Assembly (NCBI RefSeq): GCF_023091745.1
Contig: NC_068910.1
Span: 38,737,272 to 38,801,271, forward strand
Direction of reading: 5' to 3'
Length of the DNA: 64,000 nt
Source of the DNA: Budorcas taxicolor
Taxonomy: Eukaryota; Chordata; Mammalia; Artiodactyla; Bovidae
Position numbers and translations under genes: made by a program. Of the stretch, positions 54,386 to 64,000 are shown one piece after another (the first letter of the stretch is position 1; each line of letters begins with the position of its first letter). The notes beneath the pieces are model-generated. The model did not search any database, had not been told where the DNA came from, and saw nothing but the letters and a program-made list of their open reading frames with translations.

Positions 54386-56849
54386 CACCCGGTAGCATGG
54401 TGATTTGTGTTATCGCCAAACCTCAAGGAAAAAAAAGATCCAAGTTGATAAGTGATTGGTCCGGTTGCATTAGAAGGAAGTGACCACAGAGGACTCACAT
54501 TCTGGATTTCAAGGGACTATATTGGACATGGCATTTTCCCTGAGTCTCTTAACCTTTTCATGACTATGAAAGTTCCTTACCATCTGTTGGATTTTTATGT
54601 GAGATGATGAGCTTTCAGAAACGTAAAGGACTCATGGAAAGTGAAAGCAATATTAGACATTCTGGAAAAATTTATGAAATGTGTCCTCCTTCTCCCTGTG
54701 ATGTGCATGCTTTAGGCCGGCTACCTCCTCCACTGTTAAGAAGTCCGTCCGTGAACTTCGGGCTGGTCACCTGAAAAGCTGCAGAAGACATTGGCAAAGT
54801 GTAAATCACAGCCCTAAGGAGAATTGTTTTTACCTCCAGCCCTTATTTGAGCAAACTCTGTCTCCAGTATTTATTTAAAATTCATCTTTAGCGTATAAAA
54901 GACTCAAGGCATAAGGGGGGAAAGAAAAGATTTTATAAAAATCAAGCCATTTCTCCTGTTCTAAGACAGGAAATTGGATTTGGAACTTCTTTGGAAACAG
55001 AGAAAATGCAGTTAAATAAATGTTTAAACACAGGTAGTCTCATAAATATTTTCACGGGGGGGGGGGGGGTGGAAAGAAAATCCACTGGATACCCTTATCT
55101 ACAATAATGTCTAATTACGTCAAATTTTGCGATAAAGCTGTTCACATATGACATAGAACAAAAAGTTAGGATTTGAATCATACCAAAGACTTGTTCGGTT
55201 TGAGTTACTAGTTTCACAAGAGAACGTTCAGCCACTCAGCAAGTTTGAAACTTCTGAAAGTGGCAGGGGCTGGGATCAGTGCATTTACGGGCCTCTTCTT
55301 GGCAAAGGATTCCTCCCTCTGTGGTTTCTTCACATTTTCTCTCTGCATTTGCAATCCGTGCTGTAGGATGGGATCCTCACATTTCTGTCATCCAACTGGC
55401 TAGTCTGAGGAAAGATACAGCTTTACCCTGCACTTCCTTGGCTTTTCGCTTTCACTTGCCTTATTTGGTAAAGCTGTGGGCTTCGTTGTTCCTGGAAAGG
55501 GCTGTTTCACCAGTTTCCAGGACCATTTCCCACTTGCATCTAGTTCAGAGCTGGGAAGCAGAGCTTGCCTGCCACTCTGGGGTGTCTGTTCAGAGCTGGG
55601 GCAAATGCAAGGTTGCTGTGTCCTTAAGAATCCTCAGTGTATACAGGGCTGGTGGTGATACATCCTCACTAGTGAGATGTTTGTACGTAATGTATATAGT
55701 GCAGCGTAAACTTCCCTTTGAAAGTGGAACTCTGGAAAGATGCTGGCTTTTTAGCTTTGTGCAGAGCCTGGGATGGGCATGCCCTTCTCGTTTTCCTCTG
55801 TATCTTGTCATCTAGATGACCTTTCCCCTAATTCTTATTTCCGGCTCTGCTTTTTTCCAGCGCTTTTGGGGCTTTTTCCTATCCCTTTTAAGGAATAGAT
55901 AATGTTGCTCACCCGAGAGTGCCACATCCCAGGTTTTAATAAAGCTCATGGCTTAATATTCTCTAAGTACCTCTTTTCATGTTATTTAAAGGGAAACTTA
56001 CTCTTACGTTTGTGGTGTATGAAGTCACGTTCTTAGCACCCCCTACCCCAACACCTTCTTTCTGACAACACATTTTTCTCTTGTTTCTAAGTAGTATTGT
56101 TTTTAAAAGTAATTAACCTAACTTTTAGAGAGGTGCGAAAGTGTGGCTTGGTTCTTGGAGCTTAAGTTTGTTTTATGTTTTAGCCCAAAAAGGAAGTTTG
56201 CGGACTCCTAGTCCTCTGAATGATAGTTACAGTGTTTCTGATAAAAGATGAGGATGGAGGGGGGGAGGAAAGGAAGTAAGGTTGCTGTAAGCTTAATCCT
56301 TTGCTCTTTACCAAAAGAACCCTTGGTTTTTGTTACTGAGGGTTTTTTGTTTTTTTAAATAGAAGGAAGACGAATTCATTAAGAGTTTGGAGGGAGGGGG
56401 CAAAGGAAAATTTTTTTTTAACCTCCTAGAATGCGGAGGCTGCCCCTTAGTGGGAGAAGCAGCAAAACTCCCGAACTGAGCTCACTTTCATTTTCAAGAA
56501 CCTGTTGGGGCAGCATTTTTTCATCTTTGCTGCAGAAAGGCAGGCTTCTCTTCTTCCTTAGCCTGCAGATAATTTGGGGGGCATGTGGGAAAGTAAGGGA
56601 TACTCACAGCCCGGAGCATCCTAGAAGGCTAGTGGAGAAGCACATATGTGCCATCTAGACTTTTATTGGGACAGAAAGCCAGAAGGAGGGAAACAATAAG
56701 GGCACCCTCTGAATGTTAAACACCAGAGTTAAAACTGACCTGACCTCGGTCAGAGTATTGCTCACCTACCCAAACAAGTTAGAGGCACACAGGTATCCCT
56801 CACCCTCCACACAGATGAATTCTGGGCTTTTCTTTGACCAGACACTTGT
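54386..56849. other. Repeat-poor unique DNA
   Basis: About 2.4 kb with no recognised interspersed repeat. A G14 run is at 55056-55069 and a 14-base perfect palindrome gtcatctagatgac at 55807-55820. An open frame of 178 codons (55279-55815, plus) lacks any domain, shares no motif with a family I know, and is of a length expected about once by chance in a window this size. I do not call it a gene. Confidence 0.45.
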
Positions 56850-56935
56850 TTTGTTATTTATTAATCTTTGACTGTGCTGGGTCTTCCTTGATATTTGTGG
56901 ACTTTCTCTAATTGTGGTGCATGGGTATTTGCGGT
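56850..56935 (-). mobile_element. CHR-type SINE, left part
   Basis: 'ttgactgtgctgggtcttcc' and 'tggactttctctaattgtgg' are antisense CHR, interrupted by BovB. Confidence 0.8.
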
Positions 56936-57142
56936 TTTTGTTCTGTCGTTTAGTCTTGTCCGACTCGTTGCAACCCCATGGACTGCAGCACTCCAGGCTT
57001 CCCTGTCCTACACTGTCTCCTGGAGTTTCCTCAAACTCATGTCCATTGAGTCGGTGATGCCATCTAACCGTCTCTGTCGCCCCCTTTTCCTCCTGCCCTC
57101 AGTCTTTGCCAGCATCACGGGCTTTTCCAAAGGGTCGGCTCG
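56936..57142 (-). mobile_element. BovB 3' fragment inside CHR
   Basis: 'cgtttagtcttgtccgactc', 'ggactgcagcactccaggct', 'gtcggtgatgccatctaacc' and 'agcatcacgggcttttcc'. The flanks ttgcggt at 56929-56935 and 57143-57149 are the target duplication. Confidence 0.9.
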
Positions 57143-57354
57143 TTGCGGTGGCTTCTCTTTTTGCAGAGCGTGGGCTCTAGGGCATGCGGGCTTCAGTAGT
57201 TGTGGGATGTGTGCTCTGGAGCAGAGAGTCAATAGTCGGGGCACATGGGCTTAGTTGCTCTATGGCGTGTGGGATCTTTCCGGACCAGCGATGAAGCCCA
57301 CATCTCCTGCATTGGCAGGCTTATTATTTACCACTGAGCCACCAGGGAAGCTCC
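57143..57354 (-). mobile_element. CHR-type SINE, right part
   Basis: 'cggtggcttctctttttgca', 'gagcgtgggctctagggcat', 'cacatgggcttagttgctct' and 'ccactgagccaccagggaag' complete the CHR. Confidence 0.9.
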
Positions 57355-58182
57355 GATCCTGCGTTTCCAACAAGAGCCAAGATGATGCTGAAGCTACTGG
57401 TTCACAGTCTTTGTTTTGAGTAAGTGGTGCGGAGACCAGTGCATCTCGACTCTGCTTCTTTTCCTTTTCAGATTAATTGAATTGTATCTCATTGTGGCCA
57501 AAATGTGTGGCATCCAACAGCCTACTGGAGGTAATTGCTCCTGAGATAAATATGAGAAAAAAGGGAGCCAAAAGGAAGGGTATTGAAAGAGAAACTGCCT
57601 TAGTTGGGAAAGAACTCGACAAAAGGGCAGGTATTCTTAATTAGCAGCTTAGTAGCTAATCTTTGTCACTGAAGCCTGCACATCAAGCTGCCTGGAGTCT
57701 TCTTGAAGACAGTTTCTAGCTTCAGAGGTTTTTAACACCTCTCATCTAACTCTGTTAAATAGCCTGCTGGGATCCAAAATAGAAGCTGTGTAGGGAGAAG
57801 CTCCCTAAGCATACCTCAGCTGCCAGGCGTGCTCTGTATTGACTTTTTTTTCCCCTTGATATGAAATCAGTCATATCTCAAAGCCCTCCAAGACATTTGG
57901 TTCAGTCTGATATCTAATGTTGACTCCTGTTGAGCATCCCCATCCAGTGATCCCTAGCCCTGACTGCCAGCAGAATTATTTAAGAGCTTTCCATCCTATA
58001 TGGAATAGATAACTGCAGTTGCTCTATAAACACCTAAGATATTGATGCAAAGGCTTTTCTCCTATTTATTCCCTTCCTGCCCCTAGCTCTTATCGAATGG
58101 TACAGATTTTTTCTCTGCGTTTTCTCACATATGTGTGTATCTTTCTTAAGTCTATTATTGAGTGTGTATTTTAATATTGCAA
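57355..58182. other. Unique DNA
   Basis: Nothing recognised. Confidence 0.5.
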
Positions 58183-58191
58183 TGGGTTTTT

Positions 58192-58319
58192 CTTCCTGTT
58201 TTGGCCAGCTTGCATAGCATGTCAGATTTTAGTCGGATCTTAGTGCAGGGATTGAACCCGCACCCTTGCATTGGAACCATGGAGTCTTCACCATGGAACC
58301 ACCAGGGAAGTCCCTACAG
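58192..58319 (-). mobile_element. CHR-type SINE, short
   Basis: 'tgcagggattgaacccgcac', 'ccttgcattggaaccatgga' and 'ggaaccaccagggaagtccc'. The duplication tgggttttt at 58183-58191 and 58320-58328 defines it. Confidence 0.88.
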
Positions 58320-58390
58320 TGGGTTTTTTAATCTCCCTTCAGAGCAATAATGAAGTCCCTTTTTCACCTGGCTCTGCACATACCCTGTTC

Positions 58391-58507
58391 GCCAGCTATT
58401 ATTCACTTGATGGCTGCTGTTCAGGAGATCCAAGTGGGAAAGTGTAGCTAGATGCCTCATCCAACCTCTTATGGAAAAAAAAAAAAAGAATCGGTGGGAA
58501 TTGTTTG
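58391..58507 (+). repeat. Unnamed repeat, copy 2
   Basis: The second copy of the segment at 45545-45663. It has an A13 run where copy 1 reads 'agaagaaaaaattcaag'. Homology stops on both sides. Confidence 0.75.
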
Positions 58508-58519
58508 CCTGGCTATACC

Positions 58520-58995
58520 TTCCGGGTCTCCCTATCTCTCCTCCCTCTTTCTTATCATCTTAGTTTGGTCCAGGCCTTTGTTCTTGGCCCTCGCCTCTTC
58601 TCTCCCTATGTTCATTCTCTCAATGATCTCACCCAGTTCTGCGAGGTTAAATAGGCTGACCACTAACAAAATGTTTCTCCAGCCCCTATGTGCCTCCCAG
58701 GGGCTGAACATATACCTCCAACTTTCTTGGTGACTATTCTATTTAATTGGCTCTCAGAAGCATCTTAAACTTTGAATCTGTCTCAAACAGCAGGTTCTTC
58801 CTGCCCCAAACCTGCCCCAACCCTGGTGTTCCCCAGCTCTGTGTATTGGTGACTTTGCTCAGACCACATCCTCACGCTGTCTGATTCCTCTCTCTCCCTC
58901 CCACATCACATCTTAGCAGATGAGACCTTGCTCTGCTGTCACTCATATTCCACTCCTGCCTGCTTCCCACCACGTAGCCTACAGCTTCCGTCATC
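58520..58995 (+). mobile_element. L2 LINE, upstream part
   Basis: 'cattctctcaatgatctcac', 'gctgaacatatacctccaac' and 'ggctctcagaagcatcttaa' follow the sense L2 upstream of its 3' end. Confidence 0.55.
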
Positions 58996-59007
58996 TGTTA
59001 CTTGCAT

Positions 59008-59262
59008 TGGTGTTTCTCAGACTTTTCCATGGATGTTAATAGCAAGAAATACGTTTTCTCTTGTAACCTAGGAAACATATTCATATATGTCTGTATGTCT
59101 GACTGGATCAAAAAGTTCACACCATAGCACTTAAATTTAGTGTTTGCAGTGTACCCTGATAATTCCTTTTCTTTTCTTTTACGAAAAATAAGGTAATTGA
59201 GACCCACTGATATGATTTCATGACCAACTTTCAGTTATGACCCGCAGTTTGAAAAACACTAG
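59008..59262. mobile_element. hAT-like non-autonomous element
   Basis: The ends are inverted: 'ggtgtttctcagactt' at the left and 'cgcagtttgaaaaacact' at the right. The inner text 'gatttcatgaccaacttt' recalls an old mammalian DNA transposon. The family is not certain. Confidence 0.5.
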
Positions 59263-59617
59263 TCTGGATCCTTTGGTTGGAGGTGATGTGCAGAGCCAGC
59301 GACCTTGTAGCTCCTTGCCAGGAGCTCTTCAGTAATAACCATTTCAGCCCCTCTGCAGGCCCGCTGGGTCATACTCTGCATTGAAGGGAATCTGAGGTAA
59401 CTCACCAGTCCTTGAAGTTCGAATGCTACAGTATGGACGACTGCTCTGGTCTTCCAGTAGCTCTCTTTCTTCCAAGACATGCCCCCTGCCATCCTCTCCA
59501 CTGAGCATGGGGCTGGAGTGGTCATTAGAAAACTCTTTGGGGTCAAGTATCGCCCCTGCTTACTGGGTTTCTCAGCTCACTTAAAATGGAATCCTTCAGG
59601 ATGCTCCATCAAGCCAG
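59263..59617. other. Unique DNA
   Basis: Nothing recognised. Confidence 0.45.
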
Positions 59618-59757
59618 GTTCTCAGCCTTGGCTGGCTGCACAATAAGAGATAGCCTGGAGAGATCAAAAAAGGACAACAAAAAACCCCTTAGTGCCCAGG
59701 AAGCATCACAGAAGAGCTGGACCAGAGTATCTGCACATGTAACCAGGACTGAGAACT
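59618..59757. mobile_element. MER20-like hAT element
   Basis: 'ggttctcagccttggctggc' at the left and 'taaccaggactgagaactct' at the right are imperfect inverted ends typical of MER20/MER5-like hAT elements. Confidence 0.6.
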
Positions 59758-59859
59758 CTATTTGACGGGATCCAGTTCCTGCCTGCGTGCGGCTCCCCGG
59801 CTCACTCAGCTCTAACCATACTGGCTGCTTTACATTTCTGTGCACACAGTGAGCTAATT

Positions 59860-60238
59860 TCTGCCCCACAGCCTTTGTCCTGCCCGGAATTTGTCTCTCT
59901 TCTCTGTCCTCCAGGACTCACACTCCCTCCCCTCCTGTGTCCCTCATGCATAGATATCACTACCCCAGAGAGACCTACCCTGACCTTCCTGTCTGATGAC
60001 CTTGATCTATTTAGCTGCTTCCTCTCTCTCCATGCTTTATTCTTCTTCATAGCAGTTATTATTCCTAATACTATGTTTGCCATTGTTTTCTTTGTTCACT
60101 CTTTTCCCTCTCTAAAATTTAAGCTAGGTGAGGAGAGACACCTTAATCCGCCGTGGTCATCACTGTGTCTCTAGTCCCTAGAACAGTGTCTGGCTCAAAG
60201 GAGATGCTGAATCAACGTTTGTGAATGAATGAGAGAAG
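59860..60238 (+). mobile_element. L2 LINE, 3' end
   Basis: 'cttcttcatagcagttatta', 'tctaaaatttaagctaggtg', 'ccctagaacagtgtctggct' and 'tttgtgaatgaatgag': sense L2 end, probably the same element as 58520-58995. Confidence 0.8.
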
Positions 60239-60350
60239 AGGAAGTGGATGATGGTGTCATGGTTTTTCTGGCTTTTCACCACTGAATCTTCCCTTAAGAC
60301 AGTGAAGCAAAAAGAGTGCCTCTCTTGTGACTTTGGTCTTCTCCATGTGT

Positions 60351-60382
60351 CCCCCCGCCCCCCCCCCCCCCCCCCCCCCCCC
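60351..60382 (+). repeat. Poly-C tract C6-G-C25
   Basis: A 32-base C tract with one G at 60357, outside a recognised repeat. Confidence 0.95.
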
Positions 60383-62147
60383 GCCATCACCACATCGATC
60401 AGTTGACTCTCCATGTATTTTGATTCAGGATGGTGTTTCTTTGATTCTAAGAAGTGTAAACAAGAAAAGGAATGAATGGCAGCATAAGCTAATTATTTCC
60501 CTCAAGTGACTTGACTATGTTCAAATCAGCAAATCTTTGCCTTGAATTGATTTTGCTTTTGAGGGGAGTGTTTGGAAGAGCATTCAATCTGAGGATTTAA
60601 TTTAAAAAAAAATTTTTTTTTTTTTTTTTTTTTTTAAGAAAAGCTTATGATGGAATAACAGAAACCTACAGCACTTACTCTGGCTTGGGTTTGGTGGTGA
60701 GGTATTTATTTAAATGATGGTTCTTTCGACTTGAGTTTTTAAAGTCCTCATGTGGAACAGTGTCAGTTTAATAGATCTGACATAACTCTGTTACATAATC
60801 AGACTTTTTAAAGATGCAAATTGAAAAGGCATTGCAGTTAAGGTTTAGAACTTCTTTTATGTTACATGCTTTGAGGATTGGTCTTCCTGCTTTTGATGTC
60901 TTACTCTTGATCCCTCCTTCAGTAGGTTAATTCAGAGCTGGGGCTCTAAAGAGTTTTTCAGCTAAAAACAGAACACAGTGAGGATCATGTCTTTGTGTAA
61001 TAATGACAAAATTTGAGTTGAGGTCAGGGGACTGTATCATTCTTATGTAAACGTGGCTGGTGCCTCCCTGTCATACCTGGGAATGACGGTCAGGTGTAGG
61101 AGTCAGTCTGTGTACTTAGGTTGACTCTCTTGTCTTTATGTTACATATTTAATCATCATTGGTCTCTTTTATGCATTTTGTGTTTTCGTCTCAACACATT
61201 GGTAATTCATTGTACCTTAAGTGTTTGCATCAAATTTTGTTTACTACGTATAAAACATAAAGCCTTCTGTCTACAGTGAGATGCGTTTCTGGCGATTTAA
61301 GAGAAGTAGTGACTAGTGACTCTTGCTTTCCCTTCGTGGCCTTTATATGTATCATAATCCTTTAGGGTCAGGACAACCGGAAGTCCCACTTGTGTAGGAG
61401 TTTGTTGGCTGATGTAAACCAGCTGGAGCCCAGAGGCTGAAATGGTGCTGTGCTCTCTGCTTTCACCATGGTTCGTCTCTGCTTCCTGGTGGCTTGGCCC
61501 CAGGCTCAGGCAGCCTTTTCCTTTGTGGTGTCCAAACTGTGGTGTGCAGCTCTGGATTTTCAGGCTTGTCTCAGCTGGGCCTGGGGAAGGAAGATATCTC
61601 CCATTTTCTCCAGCTAGTTAAATCCCGCCCACTCAGAGGCCCGGACTTCTAGCCCTGTGACCAGGGTAGACCATCCCCTCTTTGACCAGAGTCCCATCTT
61701 CAGATCAGAGAGACTGAGTGAGTGCCATCCAAGCACTGGACTCTGGTGTTTCTGGGGGCTGGTTCCCCCTGGAAATGAATCACATTGTCGGAAGACTTAG
61801 GGAACAGGCTTAGCTGTGCCTGCTGTGAACCACTGACTTCTCTGGTGTCATCATTGGAAAGTGACCCATGGTCTGATAGCGTAGGACATGCTGTGTGTAC
61901 TGGGGTGAGAGCTCGCTCAAAGCCAGGAGACCTCGCCTCTTGTGACCCTTGCTCTGGCACTTGGTACCCGTCTGACAGTATATGTCATTGATGCTTTAGC
62001 TGTAGCCTCCGCAGGTGGATTTTGTTTACATGTTTGTGAACTGAGACGTATCATTTCCCTTCTCGGAGTAAGTGTTGCTCTTATTTATAAATGGGAGGCT
62101 GAAATAAGGTCACTCTTCACTCTCAAGCTTTACGTCATTTAGGCTCC
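60383..62147. other. Repeat-poor unique DNA
   Basis: An A9T23 run lies at 60604-60635. No interspersed repeat or exon is recognised. Confidence 0.45.
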
Positions 62148-62222
62148 TCCCTCCATTTTCAGAGGAGGAATGTGAGAGTCCGGGTGAGTGACCCGAGCCA
62201 GTGGCAGAGTCTGGTTTACATT
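62148..62222 (-). mobile_element. MIR fragment
   Basis: 'cattttcagaggaggaatgt' and 'agccagtggcagagtctggt' are the antisense MIR core. Confidence 0.65.
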
Positions 62223-62557
62223 TCATACTTGATCTTGATCTAAGAGCTGGGATTAGAAAGAAGTGAACACAGCAGTGAGGCGAATGATGACAGTTTTTTT
62301 TGCCTAATAGCCTTGAATTGGGTTCAGCATCATAAATCGAAAAATTCTGTTTAAAGTTCTGATGCTACTTCCTTGGAGGAATATAAAAGTGAGTACGATG
62401 GCCATGCTTCCTTCTGTTCAGGTGAAGAGAATACTGTAGGAGAGAGGGCGCAACTCTTCTATCGCAGTTCTATTATAAAGCGTGAGAAAATAAATACACC
62501 TTTGTGTTTATACGAACAGGCTTGTGTAATATTTCAGAAGTATGGGGAGGGATAAAT
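62223..62557. other. Unique DNA
   Basis: Nothing recognised. Confidence 0.5.
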
Positions 62558-62582
62558 TGGGAGCTTGGGACTAACATATACA
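62558..62582 (+). mobile_element. Ruminant L1 3' end, piece 1
   Basis: 'gggactaacatatacaga' is the start of the sense L1 tail, interrupted by Bov-A2. Confidence 0.6.
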
Positions 62583-62852
62583 GACTTGCTAAGTCGCTTC
62601 AGTCGTGTCCGACTCTGTGTGACACCATAGATGCCAGCCCACCAGGCTCCCCCATCGCTGGGATTCTCCAGGCAAGAACACTGGAGTGGGTTGCCATTTC
62701 CTTCTCCAATGCATAAAAGTAAAAAGTGAAAGTGAAGTCGGTCAGTCCTGTCTGACTCCTAGCGACCCCACAGACTGCAGTCCACCAGGCTCCTCCATCC
62801 ATGGGATTTTCCAGGCAAAAGTACTAGAGTGGGGTGCCATTGCCTTCTCCAA
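62583..62852 (-). mobile_element. Bov-A2 dimeric SINE inside L1
   Basis: Two antisense Bov-A units ('gctaagtcgcttcagtcgtg' ... 'gccatttccttctccaatgc'; 'gaagtcggtcagtcctgtct' ... 'gtgccattgccttctcc'). The flanks atatacagact and atatccacact form an imperfect target duplication. Confidence 0.95.
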
Positions 62853-63035
62853 TATCCACACTACTGTATATAAAATAGATAACTAATAAGGACCTGCTGT
62901 ATAGCACAGGGAACTCTACTTAATACTCATCGTGACCTATATGGGAATAGAATCTAAAAGAGAGTGGACATATGTATAACTTGATTCACTTTGCTGTACA
63001 GCAGAAACTAACACAGCATTGTAAATAAGCTCTAA
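62853..63035 (+). mobile_element. Ruminant L1 3' end, piece 2
   Basis: 'aagatagataactaataagg'-type text ('aaatagataactaataagga'), 'ctgctgtatagcacagggaa', 'gattcactttgctgtacagc' and 'actaacacagcattgtaaat': sense L1 tail. Confidence 0.92.
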
Positions 63036-63599
63036 ATGGATTTAGAAATTACACCAGGGGAGCCCAGAGCAATAGCACATGTGAGATGTGTTATTAAAGA
63101 TACACAGGATGAGGTGGGAGGTGAAACTGGAAATGTGGCTTGAGGCCCCATCACTGTGGGCGCTGGTGTCAGACATTCAGATATTTGCTCTTGGTCTCTG
63201 AAAATTGCTGGTAGAGAGAGCTATGGTCAGCAAGTGTTTCAGAAGGCCATGCTGCAGCGTGTGGTGGAGACTGGAGCTATAGTGGCTACCAGGAGAGTCC
63301 CTGTGCAGAAGATGGGACTGAAAACCAAGGCAGCAAAAGCCCTGAAGGTGGGGTGTCCGGAGGTGGAATATACATGCACTGGGACCTCCTTCCTGGCTTT
63401 GGGAGATGTGAGGGAGAGAGAGATGTTGAAATCATTTAAGTATGCTTTCCTGATTGACCAGGAAAAGGTGGTGGTGCCATGAATGAAGGCAGATGGTGCG
63501 GAGAAGAAACAGATTTTGGGTGGTGAGAGGGGCAGGGAGTGGGCTTTCACGCTGGTTTATGTCACCGTGGCCCTGAGGCTGATGTCAGCTGCCCATATC
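63036..63599. other. Unclassified, perhaps L2
   Basis: The plus frame at 63156-63482 has no family features. Parts may belong to the antisense L2 that is plainer after 63600. Confidence 0.35.
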
Positions 63600-63725
63600 C
63601 TTGAAGGAGCCGGGTGAGGTGGGAGCAAAGGTGGAGAAAAATACCAGACACATGCATTCTGCTCTGAAGTTCAGGAGAGCTGTTTGAGCTGGAGATAGAA
63701 GTGTGGATGTCTTCAGCCAAGACTC
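63600..63725 (-). mobile_element. L2 LINE fragment
   Basis: 'ctgaagttcaggagagctgt', 'ttgagctggagatagaagtg' and 'tggatgtcttcagcc' match the antisense L2. Confidence 0.65.
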
Positions 63726-64000
63726 CGCACCGCTCAGGATTAGGGCTGGCTGTTACAGAGCAGAAATACAAGTCACAGATGGATGCTGTGGTGGCAGCTG
63801 TCCGTGCTTGGCCTGCGTCCCCTGGGGTCCCCACGTGCTCCTCCATGGTTTTGTGGGCATTTGCCTCCTACCACTCAAGCCCTCAGTTTATCATGGGAGG
63901 ACTGCCTTAAGGCTGCAGGAGCCACTTTGCTGTAAGACATGGAGAGCTCAGAGTATCTGAGAGTCTCTGCGGTTCCCCACCCTCACCAGGGACTGACTGA
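63726..64000. other. Unique DNA
   Basis: Nothing recognised to the window end. Confidence 0.5.

Noticed and set aside
55279..55815. Open frame of 178 codons on the plus strand
   Set aside because: It is the longest non-BovB-related frame, but with about 6000 stop-to-stop intervals in the window, one of this size is expected about once by chance. No domain, signal or splice context supports it.
63156..63482. Frame with a lysine-rich middle (KTKAAKALK)
   Set aside because: It lies next to L2-like sequence and has no matching family. The basic patch alone is not evidence of a protein.
1..64000. CRISPR array, operon or phage
   Set aside because: Spaced direct repeats in the window are SINE copies or microsatellites. 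Composition and repeats are those of a mammal.

Overview
This is a window of nuclear DNA from a ruminant (pecoran) mammal. The evidence is its retroposons: many Bov-tA (tRNA-Glu-headed) and Bov-A/Bov-A2 SINEs, BovB (RTE) LINE 3' ends, cetartiodactyl CHR-type SINEs and ruminant-type L1 3' tails. These lie on an older mammalian layer of MIR, L2, MER5/MER20-like hAT elements, MLT1 LTRs and old L1. The repeats do not separate cattle, sheep, goat and deer. There are no bacterial features. I find no protein-coding exon, tRNA, rRNA or CpG-island promoter that I can defend. The longest reading frames are either BovB ORF remnants or chance frames. The window is most simply intergenic or intronic DNA.

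Layout. 1-6.4 kb: unique DNA with MIR, L2 and MER5 relics and one BovB scrap. 6.4-9.9 kb: a run of young SINEs (five Bov-A/Bov-tA copies) and an MLT1 LTR split by an L1 tail. 9.9-12.9 kb: one long antisense old L1, split by a younger L1 tail and a CHR SINE with a 22-base C tract. 12.9-22 kb: mostly unique, with MIRs, one BovB, one L1 tail and an MLT1. 22-26.5 kb: antisense old L1s, one carrying (TG)20 and one split by BovB, plus a second BovB. 28-31.3 kb: an inverted pair of Bov-A2, a 1.6-unit Bov-tA and a mariner MITE. 31.5-41.8 kb: MLT1, CHR, BovB, a Bov-tA/BovB chimera, L2, L1 and more SINEs. 42.2-45.4 kb: one L2 broken by BovB, L1, Bov-tA, CHR and another Bov-tA, with a small inversion inside. 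45.4-56.8 kb: long repeat-poor stretches. 56.8-64 kb: CHR with BovB inside, L2, two hAT relics, poly-C, and Bov-A2 inside an L1 tail.

Several insertions have direct target-site duplications that can be read in the sequence, so their nesting order is firm. I found no new enzymatic or defence system. The most notable items are rearrangements of repeats: a 126-base inversion with duplicated breakpoints, a SINE-head/LINE-tail chimera with a target duplication, a dimeric SINE, and an unnamed element of about 120 bases present twice. Family names come from memory of consensus sequences, not from a database search, and boundaries of old repeats are approximate.
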